Assembly (NCBI GenBank): GCA_004295885.1
Contig: SEDG01000203.1
Location: 1 to 5,049, forward strand
DNA length: 5,049 nt
Source: Pedobacter sp.
GTDB taxonomy: Bacteria > Bacteroidota > Bacteroidia > Sphingobacteriales > Sphingobacteriaceae
Direction: 5' to 3'
A program made the position numbers and the translations under genes. Shown in pieces: positions 1 to 5,049 of this stretch (positions are counted from its first letter, which is position 1; the number at the start of each line of letters is the position of its first letter). Under the pieces are notes generated by a model. That model saw only the letters and a list, made by a program, of their open reading frames with translations, had not been told where the DNA came from and made no database searches.

Positions 1-3000
1 AATTTAGACAAAGTTTTATTAGGATTAAGTGTTAAACCCAATGCAGTGGCCGCACCGCCATCTATTTCTTTACCATTCCATTGCGCTGCATTTTGCTCAG
101 TTACAATTTTCCCTGTCTTAAAATGAATTCTGATTGGTCGTGGTGCCTTCGTATCAAATGCAGCTCCATCAATAAATAAATCTTTTTCTATTGGCCACCA
201 GTTTTCTGGATTTCGCAGTGCTAATTTTTCTGAAGTTCCGTCTGTATAATAAACAGTTATTTTTCCGTTGTCCATTCTACTTTGCATCGGATTTGTAGAT
301 CCAGCTAACAGAAAAAAGACTGCCTGAGCTTTTCCATTTAATGGAATTTCGGCTGAATCAGGGTAATTATCCCATTTTGAAGTATATATAATATTTTTTA
401 ATCCTTTTTCTCCCGGCGTACTAAAAATAATTCCAGATGGTAACGTAATCTCATTTTTAGTTCCTGCTAAATTTCTTAATCCACTATCATTTATCTCTGG
501 CTTAACATTTGGGTGTGGCCAATCGCCAATCCCTTGTACAGGAAGTTGTAAAGTTGTAGTTGTTGGTCGTGGTGACAGATATTTGTTGTTAAAAATCTGA
601 CCAACTTGATCATTAAAATAAACAGTCAAATTCTGTTTTTCGAATTTCAAGCCTTGCAAGTTTTGATCGTTTAAATCAAGAAAAGGAGCAGTTTGTTGAT
701 TACTTTTTACTTCGAAGCACAGAGGAAACCAATAATTAAAAGCTCCATCTTTCACTTGAACAAAAACAGTTCTGTTTCCTATTTCTCCAATTATATTTGC
801 TTTAATCTTATCGCCTACTATTTCGGTTTTACCAAGCGCATTTTGCGGATCAAAAACTTTTGTAACCACGATACCTCCAAAATTTACATCCAGCATTTCA
901 TTTTGTTGATAGGAAGCATTAACCTTTGGTTTAGAAAAATCCTTTCCCGCCCAAATTATCTCAACTTTATAGTTTGCGGTAGCGGCACTTTCAATTTCTA
1001 TTTCTGGATAACCGATAGCTGAACCTACATTTTTCCACTTTGTTACTTTGCCATTAACCTTTAGAGATTTAACCCAATTTTTTCTGGCTCTTATCTTCAT
1101 TGTTAATGCCAAAGGCGATTTAAATCTAGTCTGCAAGTTGTAAACCTCTAAATCACCAGTCCTTTTGAAATTATAATCCAAATCTGGAGTTTTTAAAGAT
1201 GCGTGATCCCAAGCCAATGGCAAACCTGGTCTTATAGTTAATTTTTTATTTAGTGCATCTGGCACGACGCCAAACAAACCCTCAATTAACGCCCTAGAAT
1301 TTATTCCAACTGGGTCCCCAAAATCCCGATAAGCTTCTGCCCTGTTTGCATCGTAATGAGAAATCTGAACAAAATTACCTGGACTTCCGCCTAGATACAT
1401 ACTGGCCAGCATTTCACTTTTCCAAAGCTTAAAAGCTTCCTCACTTCTTCCTCCTTGCCAATTGGCTAACGCTGCATGGGTAGATTCTGCCAAAACCACA
1501 TTGTTCAACGACCATTCGTAAGGCATCCAGTTGGTTGTTGCTACAGTATAATAGCCGTTATCTACTACCCCTTTTGCACGAACGGGAATATGTGGCAATT
1601 CTGTATCGATATAACGCAACGATTGCCAAGCTTGAAAAGCATCAGGCACATCAGAATCAATAGCGTGATAAATAGTCCATAGCCCAGCCGAAGGATGTAA
1701 TTGCTTTAGCCCCAATGCATCTTTATATTCAGCAAACCAGCCTTTATTTGGCATCCACAGTTGTGTATTTATAGCTTTTAAAATCTTTTCTGCTGCTTGT
1801 TGGTAAGGGGTTGCGTCTTCATTAATTAATTTAGCGATTTTAGCTACTGTAGCGTTAGAGCGATAATTGTATGCTGAGGTATGTGTAACACTTCCTCCAC
1901 TATATTGCAATGCATCACTTGCCCAAATAGCAGCATAAGCATCATAAAGTCCATCATTATCAGAATCAAAAACTCTCTTTTCCCAAGCCAGATGACGAGT
2001 AATCAGCGGCCACATTTCTTTAGCATAAGCCAAATCACCTGTCCAGTTTAAATGCCATAATAGCTGATCTATAAACACCAAGTTCATGTCATAATGATGC
2101 GGTCTAATAGATTTTCCGTTAGGGTCGCGACTGATATAACCAGAACTGAACATAGCAGTTCCCATTGCTTCTTTTGATCTCGCTAAATTTAAAGCTGTAT
2201 CAGCAACTACAGGGGCATTAGGTGGAATTGTTACCTGCGATTTTGCATAGGCATTAAAATGCGTTCTAGCCCTATCGTGCCAACCCAATGGATCAGCCGT
2301 GTAAGCGCCTCTCCAGCCGTTTAATCGCATTCGCCAGCCAACGGCTCCATGCATATAAGATGGTTCTTCCCAAATTGCATCTGAAGCAATGGCCAATGCG
2401 CCCCCAATCGTATTGATATAAGGGTCAGGCGTATCAACAACTATCCTATTAGCAATAGCCTTTCTAGCAGTTTCCGCTTGATTGAATTGTTCTACAACAG
2501 TCCAAGTTGAAGGCGCTTGTGGGCTCTGTGGATCCTGAATAAGAAAATAATAGTCCTTATCGTTAACAACGTTTAGTTTTCCCGTTATTACAGGATATTC
2601 AGTACCATTAGATTGGTCCATTTCATTAGGAGAACCTTGCTTTTTAGCATCACTCAATTTTAGCAGCGCTGATGGAAAAATACCTGTCAACATTTTATCC
2701 TTACCATAAGCTAAAGAAAAAGTGTTGTCTTTGTAAGTAAATACATTTCCTTTACAGTTTTCTGGTCGCAAGTAAAAGACCGATTCTGGATCAGGTCCCA
2801 TATCGCCACTGCGACTAAAATTCTTGCCGCTTGCACCTCCAAAAACCCAAAACAGTTTTACATTGTTTTTAACGTTTTTGAAATTCGCTTTCAATACTAA
2901 TCCTTCGCTTTTACTTAGGGCAAGAATATTCATTTCTAAATATCCATTGCCCAACATCGGATCTGTAATATGATATAACATTGAACCTGCTCTGTATTTA

Positions 3001-3338
3001 GCAGTTATGTTGCCTGAATTAATTAGCCATTTACTACCTTTTTCATCTATCAATCCAAATTTTAGGTTTCCACCCATCCCTGGCATGTACATCGCAAATT
3101 CTGGCAAATCACCTGCTTCTACCCTAAAGGCCGTATTGGTACCATACAATGCTCTGGTAAAAGGACGATTGCCGTTGTTGATTACAAAATCCCTTCCCTC
3201 TGGATGATAACGCAATTCTCTTTGCTCGCCGTGCCAATTCTCTTTTGGCAATATTGGCGGATAAAGTTCTTGTGCACTAAGCAAATTTGCCGACGTACTT
3301 AATATTATAATAATGCCAAACAGATTAATTAATCTCAT
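1..3338 (-). CDS. DUF4450-like secreted six-hairpin glycosidase-type protein, 3' end outside window
   Basis: This frame is open from an ATG at 3338 to the window edge (1112 complete codons, no stop), so the gene is C-terminally incomplete. Residues 1-22 form a signal peptide (MRLI, a hydrophobic stretch, then a likely LLSA|QE cleavage site) with no lipobox Cys, suggesting a periplasmic protein. Residues about 30-290 are a beta-rich N-terminal region resembling DUF4450. Residues about 300-700 are helical and Trp-rich, with stretches such as HGAVGWRMRLNGW (330-342), RPHHYDMN (412-419), DSDNDGLYDAY (458-468) and NWMPYEWSLNN (603-613), as in (alpha/alpha)6 six-hairpin glycosidases. Residues 687-710 (GLFGVVPDAL then LTIRPGLPLAW) match the exit into the C-terminal beta-sandwich seen in alpha-L-rhamnosidase-like enzymes. 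Further beta-sandwich regions follow to 1112. The start lies 12 bases after the upstream GH28 stop, with an AT-rich leader and no Shine-Dalgarno, so the two genes are probably co-transcribed. The substrate is unknown; a pectic side-chain or backbone sugar is inferred from the neighbour. The family name is from memory of sequence character, not a search. Confidence 0.8.
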   Translation of the reverse strand, partial: MRLINLFGIIIILSTSANLLSAQELYPPILPKENWHGEQRELRYHPEGRDFVINNGNRPFTRALYGTNTAFRVEAGDLPEFAMYMPGMGGNLKFGLIDEKGSKWLINSGNITAKYRAGSMLYHITDPMLGNGYLEMNILALSKSEGLVLKANFKNVKNNVKLFWVFGGASGKNFSRSGDMGPDPESVFYLRPENCKGNVFTYKDNTFSLAYGKDKMLTGIFPSALLKLSDAKKQGSPNEMDQSNGTEYPVITGKLNVVNDKDYYFLIQDPQSPQAPSTWTVVEQFNQAETARKAIANRIVVDTPDPYINTIGGALAIASDAIWEEPSYMHGAVGWRMRLNGWRGAYTADPLGWHDRARTHFNAYAKSQVTIPPNAPVVADTALNLARSKEAMGTAMFSSGYISRDPNGKSIRPHHYDMNLVFIDQLLWHLNWTGDLAYAKEMWPLITRHLAWEKRVFDSDNDGLYDAYAAIWASDALQYSGGSVTHTSAYNYRSNATVAKIAKLINEDATPYQQAAEKILKAINTQLWMPNKGWFAEYKDALGLKQLHPSAGLWTIYHAIDSDVPDAFQAWQSLRYIDTELPHIPVRAKGVVDNGYYTVATTNWMPYEWSLNNVVLAESTHAALANWQGGRSEEAFKLWKSEMLASMYLGGSPGNFVQISHYDANRAEAYRDFGDPVGINSRALIEGLFGVVPDALNKKLTIRPGLPLAWDHASLKTPDLDYNFKRTGDLEVYNLQTRFKSPLALTMKIRARKNWVKSLKVNGKVTKWKNVGSAIGYPEIEIESAATANYKVEIIWAGKDFSKPKVNASYQQNEMLDVNFGGIVVTKVFDPQNALGKTEIVGDKIKANIIGEIGNRTVFVQVKDGAFNYWFPLCFEVKSNQQTAPFLDLNDQNLQGLKFEKQNLTVYFNDQVGQIFNNKYLSPRPTTTTLQLPVQGIGDWPHPNVKPEINDSGLRNLAGTKNEITLPSGIIFSTPGEKGLKNIIYTSKWDNYPDSAEIPLNGKAQAVFFLLAGSTNPMQSRMDNGKITVYYTDGTSEKLALRNPENWWPIEKDLFIDGAAFDTKAPRPIRIHFKTGKIVTEQNAAQWNGKEIDGGAATALGLTLNPNKTLSK

Positions 3339-3350
3339 TATTAAAACAAA

Positions 3351-4772
3351 TTAAAGTTCAACATTAGTAGAATTGCTAATTGTTAATGATGATTTGTCTT
3401 CTGCTTTTATGACCACCTTATCAAAACTCCAATCTAAACCAAATTCTATATTTCCAGCGGTTAATGCTTCTACATTTAAATTACTTAGTTTAAAATCCTT
3501 TAAAATGGTTTTGTCTGTACCCATTGCGTTAATACCTTTTTTAACACCAGTCGCTTTAATGTTATATATCGTAATGTTTTGGAAAGTTGGAATTCCCTTA
3601 GATTCTGGCTCAACCCTATTTAATAATTTTGTCCAGTGTGCGGGGATTTTAGCTGGATCATAACCAGCAGGCAACGTAGAATAACTATAAGTTGGGTTCC
3701 AGTTGGGATTTATCTGAATTACATTTCCACCTCCATTCATGGTTATATTTCCAAAGTAAACATCTTCAACGGTTCCTCCTCTGGTGCGAGCAGATTTAAT
3801 ATTAATTGCGTTTCCAGTTCCATAACCCACTAAATCGGTTGCCCAAACATGGCGAATACTTCCTGAAGTTTCACTGCCAAGCGTTAACATTCCAGCACCT
3901 TTTCTAGCCACACTATTTCTAATTACCACATATTCGGTTGGTCTATTAACCCTCAATCCATCCCAATCTCTGCCTGCTTTTAAACAGAAATTATCATCAT
4001 TACAATCAATATCACAATTCTGCACCAAAATCCATGAGGATGAGTCAATATCAATTCCATCGGTACTCGGCCCGCTTCCATCCACATTATTACGAATAGT
4101 TATTTTATCTACAGTTACGTAACTAGAATAAAGCACCTGCACCGTCCAAAATCCAGCTTGCTGAATATTTAATTCTTTTACAACCACATTTTTTGAAGAT
4201 TCTATCAGGATAGTACGTGGTCGTTTTGCATCATAATCAACAATCCAGCGTAAACCTTTTGGGTCGTAATCTTCTTTTCTCATCTTCCAATACATATCCC
4301 AAAATGGCTTGCCTTGCGCATTAATTAGACCCATACCAGAGATACTAGCCTTTTGTTGTTTTAGTACGTTAATTAAAGCAGCGGGCCATTTCATTTCTAT
4401 TCCTGCAACTCTGGTATCAATCTCTGGATAATCTTTTATATCCTGACTGCCAAGTATTTCTACACCTTTATCAATCTGAAGGTTTACGCCACTTTTTACA
4501 AATAAAGAACCCGTAAGGTATTTCCCTTGTGCGAAAACAACTGTTCCTCCGCCTTTTGCGGCACAATCATCAATGGCACTTTGAATGGCCTTGGTATTGA
4601 GTGTTTTTCCATCGCCTATGGCACCAAAATCATTAACCTTAACTATTTTGCTTTTGAAAGTAAGTGCCTTTGAACCTACTTTATTTATCCAACTTGGCGC
4701 TTTAGGCTGTGCAATAACGGCTATGCTAAAAAAGATTAATGCAACTAGCATTAAGGGAACAGTGCGTTTCAT
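3351..4772 (-). CDS. Secreted glycoside hydrolase family 28 (polygalacturonase / rhamnogalacturonan hydrolase family)
   Basis: The protein has 473 residues from the ATG at 4772. Residues 1-21 are a clear signal peptide (MKRT, hydrophobic core, AVIA|QP) without a lipobox. The frame stays open upstream to a TTG at 4802, but that start would add ten residues before the signal peptide, so the ATG is preferred. VNDFGAIGDGKTLNT (46-60) is the usual entry into the right-handed beta-helix of pectinases. GH28 hallmarks follow in order: STDGID (236-241, catalytic D238), NDDNFCLKAG (258-267, D259 and D260), GAGMLTLGSE (292-301, where polygalacturonases have GHG) and NIKSARTRGG (324-333, where they have RIK). 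The family hydrolyses alpha-galacturonosidic bonds in pectin by an inverting mechanism that uses these Asp residues. Loss of the family His and Arg argues against plain endo-polygalacturonase; a rhamnogalacturonan or exo-acting specificity is inferred. Three cysteines (253, 257, 263) crowd the catalytic DD. It is the first gene of a two-gene operon, with the DUF4450 gene 12 bases downstream. The length is normal for bacterial GH28, and the gene looks intact. Confidence 0.95.
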   Translation of the reverse strand: MKRTVPLMLVALIFFSIAVIAQPKAPSWINKVGSKALTFKSKIVKVNDFGAIGDGKTLNTKAIQSAIDDCAAKGGGTVVFAQGKYLTGSLFVKSGVNLQIDKGVEILGSQDIKDYPEIDTRVAGIEMKWPAALINVLKQQKASISGMGLINAQGKPFWDMYWKMRKEDYDPKGLRWIVDYDAKRPRTILIESSKNVVVKELNIQQAGFWTVQVLYSSYVTVDKITIRNNVDGSGPSTDGIDIDSSSWILVQNCDIDCNDDNFCLKAGRDWDGLRVNRPTEYVVIRNSVARKGAGMLTLGSETSGSIRHVWATDLVGYGTGNAINIKSARTRGGTVEDVYFGNITMNGGGNVIQINPNWNPTYSYSTLPAGYDPAKIPAHWTKLLNRVEPESKGIPTFQNITIYNIKATGVKKGINAMGTDKTILKDFKLSNLNVEALTAGNIEFGLDWSFDKVVIKAEDKSSLTISNSTNVEL

Positions 4773-4801
4773 AAACAAGAATATATTTGATTTGCTAAAC
4801 A

Positions 4802-4825
4802 ATTAACGGCATTTGAACCGTTAAT
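4802..4825. repeat. Inverted repeat upstream of the GH28 start (candidate operator or leader hairpin)
   Basis: ATTAACGG at 4802-4809 and CCGTTAAT at 4818-4825 are perfect 8-bp inverted arms around an 8-base spacer. The nearer arm begins 30 bases upstream of the GH28 ATG, so the element would sit in the leader or at the promoter of the pectinase operon. There is no T-tract after it on the minus strand, so it is not an intrinsic terminator. A binding site for a dimeric repressor, or a leader hairpin, are the plausible readings; the sequence does not decide between them. Confidence 0.5.
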
Positions 4826-4864
4826 GATAGATGCTGTTAAATTATAAAGAATTACACGCTCAAC

Positions 4865-4881
4865 CGTCCTGTATCGTCCTG
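4865..4881. repeat. Short direct repeat with 10-bp period in the intergenic region
   Basis: CGTCCTG occurs at 4865-4871 and again at 4875-4881, so the copies are offset by exactly 10 bp, about one helical turn, and would face the same side of the DNA. The repeat lies about 84-107 bases upstream of the GH28 ATG and is more GC-rich than its surroundings. Paired direct half-sites of this spacing suit AraC-type regulators, including the hybrid two-component systems that control pectin loci in Bacteroidetes. With two 7-bp copies, chance is a real alternative. Confidence 0.35.
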
Positions 4882-4949
4882 CTCGTTTAAACTGTTCGCT
4901 TACCGTAAAATTATTAGTAATACTACACCAATTCTCAATTTAAAATCAC

Positions 4950-4963
4950 ATTTTTGCAAAAAT
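4950..4963. repeat. Perfect 14-bp palindrome just upstream of the plus-strand gene
   Basis: ATTTTTGCAAAAAT is its own reverse complement and ends 14 bases before the ATG at 4978. It overlaps the only -7-like box for that gene (CATTTTTG, 4949-4956), so a protein bound here could control the plus-strand promoter. A/T runs make palindromes of this kind easier to get by chance, so the functional reading is tentative. Confidence 0.35.
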
Positions 4964-4977
4964 TATTATTAAAATAA

Positions 4978-5049
4978 ATGCAGAGTTACTCCGAATTTCT
5001 TGATCTAAGTGTTGGTTTCCCGCAAGAGGGTTTCGATGTTATAGATGAT
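4978..5049 (+). CDS. speA: N-terminal fragment, probable biosynthetic arginine decarboxylase (SpeA-like), continues past window
   Basis: An ATG at 4978 opens a frame of 24 codons that runs off the window without a stop, beginning MQSYSEFLDLSVGFPQEGF. This resembles, from memory, the N-terminus of the PLP-dependent arginine decarboxylase of Sphingobacteria, whose start has the same pattern of an aromatic/acidic helix followed by a GFPQ-type turn. That enzyme converts arginine to agmatine in the cytosol for polyamine synthesis. There is no signal peptide, consistent with a cytosolic enzyme. The start is preceded by an A/T-only leader without a Shine-Dalgarno, as for the other genes here. The gene is divergent from the pectinase operon and probably unrelated in function. 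None of the catalytic region is visible, so the assignment rests on a short stretch. Confidence 0.55.
   Translation, partial: MQSYSEFLDLSVGFPQEGFDVIDD

Larger units (their letters stand above)
4773..4977. promoter_or_regulatory. Divergent intergenic control region between the GH28 operon and the plus-strand gene
   Basis: These 205 AT-rich bases separate two divergently read start codons, so promoters for both directions should lie here. No convincing Bacteroidetes -33/-7 pair (TTTG and TAnnTTTG) could be fixed for either direction. The best single boxes are CATTTTTG at 4949-4956 on the plus strand and TATAATTT at 4846-4839 on the minus strand, each without a well-spaced partner. Neither start has a Shine-Dalgarno sequence, which is normal for this phylum. 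Three symmetric or repeated elements inside the region are listed separately. No small gene or RNA was recognised. Confidence 0.6.

Noticed and set aside
693..1022. Plus-strand open frame of 109 codons.
   Set aside because: It lies wholly antisense to the large DUF4450-like gene, has low-complexity composition (Phe, Ile, Asn, Tyr) and shows no recognisable motif.
1..3338. Possible frameshift or pseudogene, given the size of the large gene.
   Set aside because: Translation from 3338 to the window edge is continuous, with coherent composition and no stop, so the gene appears intact within the window.
3339..3350. A terminator or separate promoter between the two operon genes.
   Set aside because: The gap is only 12 A/T-rich bases with no dyad, so read-through transcription is the simpler reading.
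3373..3833. Two plus-strand open frames (3373-3663 and 3636-3833) antisense to the GH28 gene.
   Set aside because: They mirror a clearly coding minus-strand frame and have no family features of their own.
4773..4802. N-terminal extension of the GH28 protein from a TTG at 4802.
   Set aside because: It would place ten extra residues ahead of a textbook signal peptide that begins at the ATG at 4772, and TTG starts are uncommon; it would also begin inside the inverted repeat.
4839..4863. Sigma-70-like promoter for the GH28 operon (TTGAGC at 4863-4858 with TATAAT at 4846-4841).
   Set aside because: The spacing is only 11 bp, too short for sigma-70, and the boxes do not fit the Bacteroidetes -33/-7 pattern either.

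Overview
The window looks like a piece of a Bacteroidetes chromosome, most likely from the Sphingobacteriaceae (Pedobacter-like). Three things suggest this: AT-rich DNA, start codons with AT-rich leaders and no Shine-Dalgarno sequence, and protein families typical of plant-polysaccharide degraders in that group. The genus is an inference from remembered family resemblance, not from a search.

Layout. Almost the whole window (positions 1-4772) is a two-gene minus-strand operon. It is transcribed right to left from a short intergenic region at 4773-4977. The first gene (4772 down to 3351) encodes a secreted GH28 pectinase of the polygalacturonase/rhamnogalacturonan hydrolase family. After 12 bases comes the second gene (3338 down to beyond position 1). 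It encodes a very large secreted protein (at least 1112 residues) with a DUF4450-like N-terminal domain, a central six-hairpin (alpha/alpha)6 glycosidase-like region and C-terminal beta-sandwich regions. Its 3' end lies outside the window. On the other side of the intergenic region a plus-strand gene starts at 4978. Only 24 codons are visible, and they resemble the N-terminus of the Bacteroidetes biosynthetic arginine decarboxylase (SpeA), a housekeeping polyamine enzyme with no obvious link to pectin.

How the genes may work together. Both operon proteins have signal peptides without a lipobox cysteine, so both are probably periplasmic. The GH28 enzyme would cut galacturonosidic linkages in pectic oligosaccharides, and the DUF4450 protein may remove or process a neighbouring sugar. 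The GH28 protein keeps the three catalytic aspartates of the family but lacks the histidine and arginine that bind galacturonate in true polygalacturonases. This points to a substrate other than plain homogalacturonan, such as rhamnogalacturonan. No SusC/SusD pair, sensor or transporter is visible, so any wider utilisation locus would lie to the left.

The intergenic region holds three compact symmetric or repeated elements: an 8-bp-arm inverted repeat, a 10-bp-period direct repeat and a 14-bp palindrome. They are candidate control sites. I see no RNA genes, insertion sequences, CRISPR arrays or phage genes.
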